DNA from: Erythrobacter sp. HL-111
Lineage (GTDB): Bacteria > Pseudomonadota > Alphaproteobacteria > Sphingomonadales > Sphingomonadaceae
DNA length: 64,000 nt
Direction: 5' to 3'
NCBI RefSeq assembly: GCF_900105095.1
Contig: NZ_LT629743.1
Coordinates: 124,001 to 188,000, forward strand
Position 1 is the stretch's first letter, and every line of letters starts with the position of its first letter. The translations under genes and the position numbers were made by a program. The notes under the pieces were generated by a model that had not been told where the DNA came from, did no database searches, and saw only the letters and a list, made by a program, of their open reading frames with translations. Shown one piece after another: positions 41,745 to 49,821 of this stretch.

Positions 41745-43178
41745 ATGGAATACCTATCCACACGGGGGAGCGCGCCCGCGCTCGATTTCGAAGGGGTGAC
41801 GCTGGCGGGGCTCGCGAGCGACGGGGGCCTCTACCTGCCGCGCGAATGGCCGCGCTTCTCGCCGGAGGAGATCCGGGCGATGCGCGGGCTGTCCTACGCC
41901 GATATCGCCGCGCGGGTGATGCAGCCCTTCGTCGAGGGCAGTCTTACCGCCGGGGAACTGTCCGCGATCTGCCACGAGGTCTATGGCGAATTCGGCCACG
42001 CCGCCGTCACGCCGCTGGTCCAGCTCGACGAGCGCCACTGGCTGCTCGAACTCTTCCACGGGCCAACGCTCGCGTTCAAGGACGTCGCGCTGCAATTGCT
42101 CGGGCGCCTGTTCGAGACCTTCCTCGATCGGCGGGGCGAGCGGCTCACCATCGTCGGCGCGACCAGCGGGGATACGGGCTCCGCCGCGATCCGCGCGGTC
42201 GCGGGCCTCGAGAGGGTCGAGATCTTCATGCTTCACCCGAAAGGCCGGGTGAGCGAGGTCCAGCGCCGCCAGATGACGACCGTGCGCGCGCCCAATGTCC
42301 ACAACCTCGCAATCGAAGGCAGCTTCGACGACGCGCAGGCCCATGTGAAGCGGATGTTCGGCGATCCCGCGATCAACGGACCGCTCGCGCTGGGTGCGGT
42401 CAATTCGATCAACTGGGCGCGGCTGATGGCGCAGGTGGTCTATTACTTCGCCTCCGCCCTGCAACTGGGCGCACCCGACCGCCCGGTCGCCTACAGCGTG
42501 CCGACCGGCAATTTCGGTGATGTCTTCGCCGGCTATGTCGCCGCGAAGATGGGCCTGCCCGTCGAACGGCTGATCGTCGCGACCAATGTCAACGACATCC
42601 TCCACCGCGCGCTCACCAGCGGGGATTACAGCGCCGGCGATGTGACCGCGACTCACACGCCGTCGATGGACATCCAGGTAAGCTCCAATTTCGAGCGGCT
42701 CCTGTTCGATTGCGGCGGCCGCGACGGGGCCGCCATGGCGGAACAGATGCGCGGGTTCGAGACGGCGCGGGCGATGCAGCTGACGAACGCCCAGAGGGAG
42801 GGCGCCGCGGCGCTCTTCACCAGCTGCCGCGCCGACCAGGACGACACCGCGCGCGCCCTGCAATGGGCGTGGCGGCAGGCCGGGCAGGTGATCGACCCGC
42901 ACACCGGGGTGGGCCTCCACGCGAGCCTCGCCTGCGCCGCGAAGGGCGCGGTCGAACCCGGCACGCCGCTGGTCACGCTCGCCACCGCCCACCCGGCCAA
43001 GTTCCGCGAAGCGGTCGAGCGCGCGATCGGCGTGCGCCCGAACCTGCCGGGGCGGGTCGGCGACCTGTTCGCCCGCGAAGAGAGCTTCACCGAGCTTCCC
43101 GGCGATTACGAGGCGAGCCGCGATTTCGTGCTCGAACACGCGCTTGCCCGGACCGACGCCGACCCGGCGGAGGCCTGA
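41745..43178 (+). CDS. thrC: Threonine synthase
   Basis: A 477-residue PLP enzyme making threonine from O-phosphohomoserine. MEYLSTRGSAPALDFEGVTL is the class start, the PLP Lys is in GPTLAFKDVALQLLG, and TIVGATSGDTGSAAI binds the cofactor phosphate. VFAGYVAAKMGLPVERLIVATN is conserved. ATG at 41745. Its TGA shares a base with the next ATG (TGATG), and the thrC position after surf1 is usual in sphingomonads. Confidence 0.97.
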   Translation: MEYLSTRGSAPALDFEGVTLAGLASDGGLYLPREWPRFSPEEIRAMRGLSYADIAARVMQPFVEGSLTAGELSAICHEVYGEFGHAAVTPLVQLDERHWLLELFHGPTLAFKDVALQLLGRLFETFLDRRGERLTIVGATSGDTGSAAIRAVAGLERVEIFMLHPKGRVSEVQRRQMTTVRAPNVHNLAIEGSFDDAQAHVKRMFGDPAINGPLALGAVNSINWARLMAQVVYYFASALQLGAPDRPVAYSVPTGNFGDVFAGYVAAKMGLPVERLIVATNVNDILHRALTSGDYSAGDVTATHTPSMDIQVSSNFERLLFDCGGRDGAAMAEQMRGFETARAMQLTNAQREGAAALFTSCRADQDDTARALQWAWRQAGQVIDPHTGVGLHASLACAAKGAVEPGTPLVTLATAHPAKFREAVERAIGVRPNLPGRVGDLFAREESFTELPGDYEASRDFVLEHALARTDADPAEA

Positions 43179-44077
43179 TGGCGCAACTCGCGCCCGCTCC
43201 TCTCGTGATGGAATGCCATGGCTGGGACGCCTACCGCCTGATCGACAGCGGGGCGGGGCGCAAGCTCGAGGCGTTCGGCCCCCATGCCTTCATCCGGCCC
43301 GAGCCGCAGGCGCTGTGGCGGCCGCGGCTTGCCGACTGGCGCGCGGCGGGCGAATTCGTCCCCGGCTCGGACGAGGACGGCGGCGGGCGGTGGGATTTCG
43401 GGGAGGATCTGCCCGAAGAGGGCTGGCACCTGGCCTGGAACGAGGTCCGCTTCACCGCCCGCCCGACGCCCTTTCGCCACCTGCAATTCTTCCCCGACAT
43501 GGCCGTGGTGTGGGACTGGATGCGCGCGCAACTTTCGGGCCGCGAGGATGCCGCGACGCTCAACCTGTTCGGCTACACCGGCCTCGGCACTCTCGCCCTG
43601 TCGCGCCATGGCAGCGTGACGCACGTCGATGCGTCGAAGAAATCGGTCGCGCAGGCGCGGGACAACGCGGCGCTTTCGGGCATGGAGGACCGGCCGATCC
43701 GCTGGCTGGTCGACGACGCGGCCAAGTTCACCGCGCGCGAGGTGCGGCGCGAAAGGCGCTATGACGGGATCATCCTCGACCCGCCCAAGTTCGGGCGCGG
43801 GCCGAAGAACGAGACCTGGCGGCTGGAAGAGGGCCTCGCCCCGCTCGTCCACGATTGCGCCAGGCTGCTCGATGCCGACAGCCGGTTCCTCTTCCTCACC
43901 GTCTATGCCGTGCGGATGAGCAGCCTCGCGCTCGCCGGACTGCTGGAAGAGGCGCTCGTCCACCTGCCCGGCGGAATCGAACACGGGGACCTTGCCGTGA
44001 TCGAGGAACCTGCCGGAGACGCCCCGCGCCGCCGCCTGCCGACCGCGATCTTCGCGCGCTGGAGCAATCCGGGCTAA
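43178..44077 (+). CDS. Class I SAM-dependent methyltransferase (RlmI/RlmK-like)
   Basis: A 299-residue methyltransferase. Motif I is NLFGYTGLGTLALSRHG (about residues 128-144), THVDASKKSVAQARDNAALS gives the acidic end of strand 2, and ILDPPKFGRGPKNETW resembles the DPPxF catalytic motif of 23S rRNA m5C/m2G enzymes. An N-terminal PUA-like domain is not evident. It could be an rRNA methyltransferase; the target is inferred only. ATG at 43178 overlaps thrC. Confidence 0.85.
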   Translation: MAQLAPAPLVMECHGWDAYRLIDSGAGRKLEAFGPHAFIRPEPQALWRPRLADWRAAGEFVPGSDEDGGGRWDFGEDLPEEGWHLAWNEVRFTARPTPFRHLQFFPDMAVVWDWMRAQLSGREDAATLNLFGYTGLGTLALSRHGSVTHVDASKKSVAQARDNAALSGMEDRPIRWLVDDAAKFTAREVRRERRYDGIILDPPKFGRGPKNETWRLEEGLAPLVHDCARLLDADSRFLFLTVYAVRMSSLALAGLLEEALVHLPGGIEHGDLAVIEEPAGDAPRRRLPTAIFARWSNPG

Positions 44078-44085
44078 GGGCGCTC

Positions 44086-44478
44086 ATGACCGCAATGACC
44101 GATTCGCTAACCCTCGAAGTCGCCGATCTCGAAGTCGATGTCCTGACCGGCATTTATTCGGAGGAAACCGGACGTCCGCAGCCGCTCCGCATCTCGGTCG
44201 CGGCGCGCTACCGGCCCGCCGAACGCTACGATCCCGACACGCCGCTCGATGCCAGCAAGAACTACATGGACCTCAAGTTCGCGGCGACCGAAGGCCTGCC
44301 GCAGGGCGTCCATTTCAAGCTGATCGAGGCGGTCGCCGAGCACATCTGCGAAACCCTGTTAATCGGCGACGCGCGGGTCGAGGCAGTGACGGTCAAGATC
44401 GTCAAGCTCGCGATCGCCGAAGCGGGGGAAAGCATCGGCATCACCCTCCACCGCGAACGCCCGCGCGGCGGGGAATAG
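44086..44478 (+). CDS. folB: Dihydroneopterin aldolase family protein
   Basis: A 130-residue FolB-type tunnelling-fold protein: LEVADLEVDVLTGIYSEETG matches the first strand pair, SKNYMDLKFAATEG the substrate-binding Tyr region, and FKLIEAVAEHICETLL with VTVKIVKLAIAEAGESIGI the rest. It would cleave 7,8-dihydroneopterin for folate. ATG at 44086 (a second Met is three codons later). Neighbours lead into molybdopterin synthesis, another pterin pathway. Confidence 0.85.
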   Translation: MTAMTDSLTLEVADLEVDVLTGIYSEETGRPQPLRISVAARYRPAERYDPDTPLDASKNYMDLKFAATEGLPQGVHFKLIEAVAEHICETLLIGDARVEAVTVKIVKLAIAEAGESIGITLHRERPRGGE

Positions 44479-44481
44479 GCC

Positions 44482-44796
44482 TTGCAGGTCGTCCTCACCG
44501 TCGCCTCCCTGCCGCAAGAACCGCTCGCCGCGAGCGCGGTCCTCCACGCGCGGCACCTCGCCGAAGCCGAGGCGATGCTGGAAGGCGAGGGCGTGACGGC
44601 GCTCGCGATCTGCCTGCCCGCCGCCGGGACGGACCACGACGACTGGCGCCGCACGCTCGCCCGCGACCTCGCCCGCGCGTGGACGCCGAAGCGGGTCAAC
44701 CTCGTCGGCGGACCCGGGGGCGAGGCCCGCGCGGCCGCGCTCGCATATTTGGCAGATGCGCCCGGCATTACAGGGCAGTATATCCCGCTTTCATGA
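44482..44796 (+). CDS. Small conserved-type protein of unknown function between folB and moaA
   Basis: A 104-residue protein beginning at TTG 44482 and ending in ATGA overlap with moaA. It has an alternating beta/alpha pattern (VVLTVASLP, AVLHARHLAEAEAMLEGEGV, ALAICLP, KRVNLVGGPGGEARAAALAYL) like half a Rossmann fold, with a Gly-rich turn. I do not recognise the family. The tight overlap with moaA and spacing of three bases after folB imply cotranscription; a pterin-pathway role is only suggested by position. Confidence 0.75.
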   Translation: MQVVLTVASLPQEPLAASAVLHARHLAEAEAMLEGEGVTALAICLPAAGTDHDDWRRTLARDLARAWTPKRVNLVGGPGGEARAAALAYLADAPGITGQYIPLS

Positions 44797-45863
44797 GCGA
44801 GCAGCGGCGCGTCACCACGATCGATTCCCTCACGCGGCGGCGCGACCTCATCGCGGTCAATGACGAGCCGCGCCCGCTGGTCGACGCTTTCCGCCGTGCC
44901 ATCACCTACCTGCGCCTCTCGGTGACCGACCGCTGCGATCTGCGGTGCAGCTACTGCATGCCCGAACGCATGACCTTCCTGCCCAAGCGCGAGGTGCTGA
45001 GCCTCGAGGAGCTCTACGAGCTTGCCTGCGGCTTCATCGAGCGCGGCGTGACCAAGATTCGCATCACGGGGGGCGAACCGCTGGTGCGGCGCGACATCAT
45101 GCACCTGTTCGAGATGCTGGGGCGGCGGCTCGGCCACGGGCTCGACGAGCTCACGCTCACCACCAACGGCACGCAGCTTGCCCGGCACGCCGAGGCGCTG
45201 GCCAAGGCGGGCGTGCGGCGGGTCAACGTCTCGCTCGACACGCTCGACCGCGCCCGGTTCGAGGCGCTGACGCGGCGCGATGCGCTGCCGCAGGTGCTGG
45301 AGGGGATCGCCGCCGCGCGCGAGGCCGGGCTAAGGGTCAAGCTCAACGCGGTCGCGCTGAAGGGGATGAACGAGGAGGAACTGCCCGACCTCATCGCCTG
45401 GGCGCACGGCGAGGGCCACGACGTGACGCTGATCGAGGTGATGCCGCTCGGCGATGTCGAGGCGGAACGGCTCGACCAGTATCTCCCTTTGTCCGAGGTC
45501 CGCGCGCGGCTGGAGCAGCGCTGGACGCTGACCGATACGAGCCACGCGACCGGCGGCCCGGCGCGCTATGTCGAGATCGCCGAAACGCGCGGCAGGCTCG
45601 GCTTCATCGCGCCGCATACGGGCAATTTCTGCGCCGGCTGCAACCGCCTGCGCGTCACCGCGACCGGGCAGCTCTACCCCTGTCTTGGCGGGGCGGAGCG
45701 GGTCGACCTGCGCGCCGCGCTGCGCTCCGAGCGGCCGGAGGAGGAGCTTGCCGCGGCGCTCGGACGGGCCATGGCGATCAAGCCCGAAAGGCACCGCTTC
45801 CGCATGGACGAGCGCGGGGCGGGGCCGCAGCTCGGCCGCCACATGTCGATCACCGGAGGCTGA
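44793..45863 (+). CDS. moaA: GTP 3',8-cyclase MoaA
   Basis: A 356-residue radical SAM enzyme starting molybdopterin synthesis from GTP. The radical-SAM cluster is C48-x3-C52-x2-C55 in DRCDLRCSYCMP, and the C-terminal cluster is in NFCAGCNRLRVT with a third Cys in YPCLGGAE. GGEPLVRRDI binds SAM. The final residues SITGG match the essential MoaA C-terminal Gly-Gly. ATG at 44793. Followed by moaD and moaE; moaC is not in the window. Confidence 0.97.
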   Translation: MSEQRRVTTIDSLTRRRDLIAVNDEPRPLVDAFRRAITYLRLSVTDRCDLRCSYCMPERMTFLPKREVLSLEELYELACGFIERGVTKIRITGGEPLVRRDIMHLFEMLGRRLGHGLDELTLTTNGTQLARHAEALAKAGVRRVNVSLDTLDRARFEALTRRDALPQVLEGIAAAREAGLRVKLNAVALKGMNEEELPDLIAWAHGEGHDVTLIEVMPLGDVEAERLDQYLPLSEVRARLEQRWTLTDTSHATGGPARYVEIAETRGRLGFIAPHTGNFCAGCNRLRVTATGQLYPCLGGAERVDLRAALRSERPEEELAAALGRAMAIKPERHRFRMDERGAGPQLGRHMSITGG

Positions 45864-45864
45864 A

Positions 45865-46137
45865 GTGGGCGCACCGGGGAGCGAAGGCGGCGGCGGCAGC
45901 GTGACGCTCGTCTTTCTCGGGCCGCTCGCGGACCTTGCCGGGACCGGGCGGCGCATCGTCACCGCCCCGCTCGACTGGTCGGGGCTGCTCGCATCGCTCG
46001 AACCCGCGCTCGCCCGGGAGGTCGCGGGCGAGCGTGTCCACTTGGCCTGTGCGGGCCGCGTGCTCTCCGACAAGACCGCGCTCGACGCGCGCGATGGGGA
46101 CGAGGTCGCGCTGCTCCCGCCGGTTTCGGGCGGCTGA
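45865..46137 (+). CDS. moaD: Molybdopterin synthase sulfur carrier MoaD
   Basis: A 90-residue ubiquitin-fold sulfur carrier ending in SGG, the Gly-Gly tail thiocarboxylated by MoeB. VTLVFLGPLADLAGTG is the usual first strand and ARDGDEVALLPPVSGG the end. Start is GTG 45865 with GGAGG upstream; a GTG at 45901 would give a shorter protein without the Gly-rich leader. Lies one base after the moaA stop. Confidence 0.9.
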   Translation: MGAPGSEGGGGSVTLVFLGPLADLAGTGRRIVTAPLDWSGLLASLEPALAREVAGERVHLACAGRVLSDKTALDARDGDEVALLPPVSGG

Positions 46138-46138
46138 C

Positions 46139-46600
46139 ATGATCCGCGCGCGCGTCGGCTGCGGCCCCTGGCACCCGGCGGATCTCGACCGGGAACTTGC
46201 CGCGGCGGGCGGCGATGCCGGGGCGCAGGCGAGCTTTGTCGGGCGGGTGCGGGGCGATGACGGGGTCGAGGCGCTCGAACTCCTCCATTACGAACCGCTC
46301 ACCCGCCCGGCCATGCAGGACATGGTCGAGCGCGCGGCGCGGCGCTTCGGGGTCGGGGCGCTGCTGGTCTACCATTCGCTCGGCCTCCACACGGTCGGGC
46401 AGCCGCTGGTCTATGTCGGCGCCGCGGCCACCCACCGGCGCAGCGCGATCGAGGCGGTCGATTATTGCATGGATCATCTCAAGGCCGCCGCATGGCTGTG
46501 GAAGCGCGAATTGCGCCGCGGCCGATGGCGCTGGATCGAACCGCGCGTCGAGGATCACGCCGACCTTGCGCGCTGGCGCGGAAAAAACGCGCCTGTTTGA
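46139..46600 (+). CDS. moaE: Molybdopterin synthase catalytic subunit MoaE
   Basis: A 153-residue MoaE that dithiolates precursor Z with MoaD. ASFVGRVRGDD, LELLHYEPLTRPAMQDMVE, VYHSLGLHTVGQPLVYVGAA, HRRSAIEAVDYCMDHLKAAA and WKRELRRGRWRWIEP are family signatures including the active-site Lys-containing segments. ATG at 46139, one base after moaD. Its stop codon lies inside an FNR-type box that serves the next gene. Confidence 0.95.
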   Translation: MIRARVGCGPWHPADLDRELAAAGGDAGAQASFVGRVRGDDGVEALELLHYEPLTRPAMQDMVERAARRFGVGALLVYHSLGLHTVGQPLVYVGAAATHRRSAIEAVDYCMDHLKAAAWLWKRELRRGRWRWIEPRVEDHADLARWRGKNAPV

Positions 46601-46610
46601 CCGCGATCAA
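46597..46610 (+). promoter_or_regulatory. FNR/FnrL box at class II position with -10 TAATTT
   Basis: TTGACCGCGATCAA matches TTGAT-N4-ATCAA at 9 of 10 positions. A -10 candidate TAATTT lies at 46632-46637, so a transcription start near 46644 would put the box centre (46603.5) about 41 bases upstream, the class II activation geometry of FNR. The next gene starts at 46661 with a strong AAGGAGGG. Confidence 0.75.
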
Positions 46611-46660
46611 CGAAGCACGGCGGCGCCGCGCTAATTTCCCTTCATCGAAGAAGGAGGGAG

Positions 46661-47098
46661 ATGATGAGCAAACAGGTTCGGGACATCCTCGCCCGGGGCG
46701 ACGCGCGGATCGTCGATGCGCCCGCACAGGTGCCAGCACCGGTCCCCGCACGCGACCGCAGCTTCGGCCTGCCGGGCGCGCTCTATGGCGTGACGGCGGC
46801 GTGCTATCTCGGCTTTGTCGGCGTGACCGCCATGGCCTTCGCCAATCCGGCGCTCGCGATCCCGATGACGATGATCGCGCTGTTCGTCGTCGCGGCCTTC
46901 GGCGTGCCGGCGATCTGGACGCGCATGAAGGGCAATGACGGCAGGCCGCTCAGCCTTGGCCAGTTCGGACGGTTCGGGATCGTGACCCACACGGGCGCGT
47001 GCGCCCCGCGCGATGCGGCGGTGCAGGTCCTGCTGCTGCCGGTGCTGGTGTTCTTCTGGGGCCTCGCGGCGGCGACCATCGCGGCGCTGGTGTCCTGA
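46661..47098 (+). CDS. Membrane protein of unknown function, FNR-controlled
   Basis: A 145-residue protein: a hydrophilic N-terminus of about 35 residues, two adjacent helices (about 38-60, ALYGVTAACYLGFVGVTAMA, and 64-86, ALAIPMTMIALFVVAAFGVP), a soluble segment with GRFGIVTHTGACAPRDAA and a last helix (VLLLPVLVFFWGLAAATIA). No family recognised. Two ATG codons at 46661 and 46664 after AAGGAGGG. The FNR-type box upstream predicts expression under low oxygen. The FNR gene itself is convergent just downstream. Confidence 0.85.
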   Translation: MMSKQVRDILARGDARIVDAPAQVPAPVPARDRSFGLPGALYGVTAACYLGFVGVTAMAFANPALAIPMTMIALFVVAAFGVPAIWTRMKGNDGRPLSLGQFGRFGIVTHTGACAPRDAAVQVLLLPVLVFFWGLAAATIAALVS

Positions 47099-47122
47099 GA
47101 AGGGCCTGCTGCGAAAGGGTTT

Positions 47123-47146
47123 CGGCGGGAGCGCCAGCTTCCGCCG
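47123..47146. terminator. Hairpin between the FNR-controlled gene and fnrL
   Basis: CGGCGGGAGC-GCCA-GCTTCCGCCG makes a 10-bp stem with one G-U wobble and a tetraloop, in the 70 bp between two convergent genes. No long U-run follows on either strand, so it may be a bidirectional stem stop of modest strength. Confidence 0.45.
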
Positions 47147-47168
47147 AGGGGCGCCGGACCTCTCCCCC

Positions 47169-47858
47169 CTAGCGCCCCGAAATTTCGTGGAGGAGTGCGG
47201 GGTCGAGCAGTTCGATCCCGCGCTTGCCCTTGCGCCGGATCGCGCCGGTATCCTCGAGCTCGCCGAGCTTGCGGCTGACCGTCTCGATCGTCAGGCCGAG
47301 CATGTTGGCGATTTCCCCGCGGGTCAGCGGCAGGTCGAATTCGGCGGCGACATGGCACGAGGACTGGCTCGCCGCGGCGGCGAAATCGTGCAGCAGGGCG
47401 GCAAGCCGCGCCTCGGCGCTGGCGTGGCCGGTGAGTTCGAGCAGGGCGCGCGTCGCGAGCAGGTCCTCGTGGCTGCGGCGCAGCAGCGCGCGGGCGAGGG
47501 CGGGGTGATCGTCGATCGCCCGTTCGAAATCGCCGCGCGCGAAGGTGCACAGCTTGCTTTCGGTCAGGGCGACCACGTCGTGATGGGCGAAGGGGGCGAA
47601 CAGTTCCCCGATGAAGCCCGCCGGGTGGACCAGCGCGAGGATCTGCTCGTTCCCGTTGGCGTCGATCGCCGAGACCTTGAGCGCTCCCGATACCAGCGTC
47701 GCGCAGGCCGCGTCCTCGTCCCCGGCGGCGAAGAGCATTTCGCCGCGCCGCAGGGTGCGCGTGTGCCCGGCGGCGGCCATGGCATCGCGTTCCTCGGGGG
47801 TGAGCACCGCGCAGGCCGCGGTCTCGCGCACCGGACAGGTGGTGCATTGCAGGTTCAT
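47169..47858 (-). CDS. fnrL: FNR-type oxygen-sensing Crp-family regulator (FnrL)
   Basis: A 229-residue Crp/Fnr regulator. Cys at positions 5, 8, 16 and 104 (MNLQCTTCPVRETAAC and ESKLCTFARGDF) match the four [4Fe-4S] ligands of FNR. The cyclic-nucleotide-like beta roll leads to a helix-turn-helix (LTRGEIANMLGLTIETVSRK) whose E192, S195 and R196 are the FNR residues that read TTGAT half-sites. So oxygen-labile binding to TTGAT-N4-ATCAA sites is expected. ATG at 47858 overlaps the stop of the upstream lipoprotein gene (ATGA). Two matching sites lie in this window. Confidence 0.93.
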   Translation of the reverse strand: MNLQCTTCPVRETAACAVLTPEERDAMAAAGHTRTLRRGEMLFAAGDEDAACATLVSGALKVSAIDANGNEQILALVHPAGFIGELFAPFAHHDVVALTESKLCTFARGDFERAIDDHPALARALLRRSHEDLLATRALLELTGHASAEARLAALLHDFAAAASQSSCHVAAEFDLPLTRGEIANMLGLTIETVSRKLGELEDTGAIRRKGKRGIELLDPALLHEISGR

Positions 47859-48388
47859 CGATCCATCTCCGTCCAAAGCTCGGCCAGCACAGCGTCCTGG
47901 TGTTCGACCAGTGCCAGCACGAGGGCGCGTGCGGCGTCGATGTCACCCGTCGGTGCGAAAGTGGTGGCGGCCTCGGCCGCAAGCAAGTCGAGATCGCCGA
48001 GCGGGACGGCGGTCGCGCTCCTGAGGGCGGTCAGGTCCGACAGCGCGGTCAGCGCTGCGGCGCGCGCATCGCTGTCGATCCCCCGTCCGCGCGCCGCGCC
48101 GACCTGCGCCGCGACGCTGTCCTCGCGCTGCTCGAAACGGGCGTGGGAGCCTTGCGCGTCGTCGACGAGGGCGGCGATCGCCGCGGAGCCCGCGACGGGC
48201 GGAACCGGCGCCGGGACCTCGGCCGGTGTCGGCCCGGATCGGGCGCCTTCGGTCGGGAGGAAGCGGCCATATTGCCGCTCGACATCGCGAATCGCGAGCG
48301 AGGGATAGTCCCCGCCCGCGCCCGCACATCCGGCGCAAAGCGCGCCCGGGAGCAGGACTGTCAAAATGCGCGGAGGGAGTGTCATCAT
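47855..48388 (-). CDS. Secreted/lipoprotein-like protein of unknown function
   Basis: A 177-residue protein with an N-terminal hydrophobic stretch ending LLPGALCAGCAG, resembling a lipoprotein signal, though the residue at -3 is atypical. The rest is Ala-rich helical (DLDLLAAEAATTF, ARALVLALVEHQDAVLAELW). No family recognised. ATG at 48388 with a second ATG next to it. It overlaps fnrL by ATGA, so it is translated with the regulator; an inverted repeat that includes the second ATG lies at 48377-48414. Confidence 0.75.
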   Translation of the reverse strand: MMTLPPRILTVLLPGALCAGCAGAGGDYPSLAIRDVERQYGRFLPTEGARSGPTPAEVPAPVPPVAGSAAIAALVDDAQGSHARFEQREDSVAAQVGAARGRGIDSDARAAALTALSDLTALRSATAVPLGDLDLLAAEAATTFAPTGDIDAARALVLALVEHQDAVLAELWTEMDR

Positions 48389-48414
48389 GCCTGTGTCGTG
48401 TTAGCATGACACTC
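48377..48414. promoter_or_regulatory. 9-bp inverted repeat at the start codon of the lipoprotein-fnrL unit
   Basis: GAGTGTCAT (48377-48385) and ATGACACTC (48406-48414) are exact inverted arms separated by 20 bases; a related copy, GTGTCGTG, lies between them. In minus-strand RNA the downstream arm contains the second in-frame AUG of the lipoprotein gene, so folding would hide the start region. As DNA it also looks like an operator with three related half-sites. Confidence 0.4.
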
Positions 48415-48489
48415 GCGCCCGGCAAAGCCGCAAGAGGCGCCCTTCGGGGTCGGCAGCCCTTCGCGGCGCAAATTATGCCGGGGCGGCGT

Positions 48490-48518
48490 TGACTTGGGAT
48501 GCCCTTTCGCCTAACGGC
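48490..48518 (+). promoter_or_regulatory. Candidate promoter for rplU-rpmA
   Basis: TTGACT at 48490-48495 and TAACGG at 48513-48518 are separated by 17 bases and precede rplU by about 118 bases. The -35 fits well, the -10 is weak. A housekeeping promoter is expected in this divergent interval. Confidence 0.35.
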
Positions 48519-48635
48519 ACGCTTCTTTCCGGCGCGGCATCGTCGCAGCGCCCACTGCCGCCTGGTCGGCGCGGAGTGTCCGAAAGGGAAACTCCGCCGA
48601 AACCGGGCACAGCAAGAGATTGAGAGTAAAAAGCC

Positions 48636-49298
48636 ATGTTCGCGATAGTGCGTACCGGCGGCAAGCAATATCGGGTTGCCGCCGGAGACAAGATTGCCGT
48701 TGAAAAGCTCGCGGGCGAGGCCGGCGACACGATCACGCTGGGCGACGTCCTTCTGGCCGGCGAAGGCGATTCGCTCGCCGACGCGTCCAAGGTGACCGTC
48801 TCGGCCGAGATCATCGCCCAGGCGAAGTCCGAAAAGGTCATCGTCTTCAAGAAGCGTCGCCGTCACAACTACCGCCGCAAGAACGGCCATCGCCAGCAGA
48901 TGACCCTGCTGCGCATCACGGACGTGGGCACCGGCGGGGCGAAGAAGGCCGCGGCCAGGAAGGATGCGGCTCCCAAGGCCGAAACCAAGGGCGCCGAAAC
49001 CAAGGGCACCGATACCGCGGGCACCGACACCAAGAGCGACCGCGACACCGGCAACCTCTCGCTGATTTCGGGCATCGGCCCGACGATCGAGAAGAAGCTG
49101 CGCGAGGCGGGCATCAACAGCTGGGAAGACATCGCCGGCTGGGACGAGGCCACCGCGAACAAGTGGAACGACGAGCTCAAGCTCGGCAATCGCCCGATCA
49201 AGGACGAGTGGGCGGTGCAGGCGCAGGAACTGCTCGACGGCAAGCCGCCGCGCGCGAAGGTCGACCAGGCCGAAGCCGCCTCGGGCGAAGACAAGTAA
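48636..49298 (+). CDS. rplU: Ribosomal protein L21 with C-terminal helix-hairpin-helix-like domain
   Basis: A 220-residue L21, about twice the usual length. Residues 1-103 are L21 proper ([40 protein letters not shown]). A charged linker (about 104-137, rich in Lys, Thr, Asp and Ala) joins a second domain containing [19 protein letters not shown] and [15 protein letters not shown], a helix-hairpin-helix-like element. Extended L21 is found in many alphaproteobacteria; the tail's role is unknown. ATG at 48636. Confidence 0.95.
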   Translation: MFAIVRTGGKQYRVAAGDKIAVEKLAGEAGDTITLGDVLLAGEGDSLADASKVTVSAEIIAQAKSEKVIVFKKRRRHNYRRKNGHRQQMTLLRITDVGTGGAKKAAARKDAAPKAETKGAETKGTDTAGTDTKSDRDTGNLSLISGIGPTIEKKLREAGINSWEDIAGWDEATANKWNDELKLGNRPIKDEWAVQAQELLDGKPPRAKVDQAEAASGEDK

Positions 49299-49320
49299 TT
49301 CAAGGCAAGGGTACAGGCTC

Positions 49321-49590
49321 ATGGCACACAAGAAAGCAGGCGGCTCGTCGCGCAACGGGCGCGATTCCGAAGGCCGGCGCCTTGGCGTCAAGAAGTTCGG
49401 CGGTCAGGACGTGATCGGCGGCAACATCATCGTGCGCCAGCGCGGCACCAGGTTCTATCCCGGCTCGAACGTCGGCATGGGCAAGGACCACACCCTCTTC
49501 GCGCTCGAAGCGGGCGTGGTGCGATTCCACAAGGGCAAGCTCGGCCGCAAATACGTCTCGGTCGACATGATTGCCGAGGCAGCCGAATAA
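49321..49590 (+). CDS. rpmA: Ribosomal protein L27
   Basis: An 89-residue L27 at the peptidyl-transferase centre: [44 protein letters not shown] and [11 protein letters not shown] are standard. The N-terminus begins MAHKK without the cleavable Firmicutes extension. It starts 22 bases after rplU; two hairpins end the unit. Confidence 0.97.
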   Translation: MAHKKAGGSSRNGRDSEGRRLGVKKFGGQDVIGGNIIVRQRGTRFYPGSNVGMGKDHTLFALEAGVVRFHKGKLGRKYVSVDMIAEAAE

Positions 49591-49607
49591 TCGGACGATT
49601 CGCTGAC

Positions 49608-49688
49608 GGGATCGTCCAGCGGGACGGTCCCAGCCGGCAAGCATCCGGCGACCAGGAGGGAGATGGGGCCGCCCCGTCTCCCCCTTTT
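49608..49688 (+). terminator. Rho-independent terminator of rplU-rpmA (tandem hairpins)
   Basis: A first hairpin (49608-49631) pairs GGGATCGTCC with GGACGGTCCC. A second, stronger one (49658-49682) pairs GGGAGATGGGG with CCCCGTCTCCC over a CCG loop, with one G-U wobble, followed by CCTTTTCGTTT. The second has a true terminator shape. Confidence 0.85.
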
Positions 49689-49821
49689 CGTTTGCGTGTC
49701 GGTTTCACGCGCCCCGTTCTCCCTCTGCCGCAAAGCCGTTGGAATCATAAAATTTCACGGCCATGAAATTGTCACGCATCCCGCTTATCGGCGGCGACGC
49801 GGGGCGAGGAAGGGAGAACTC

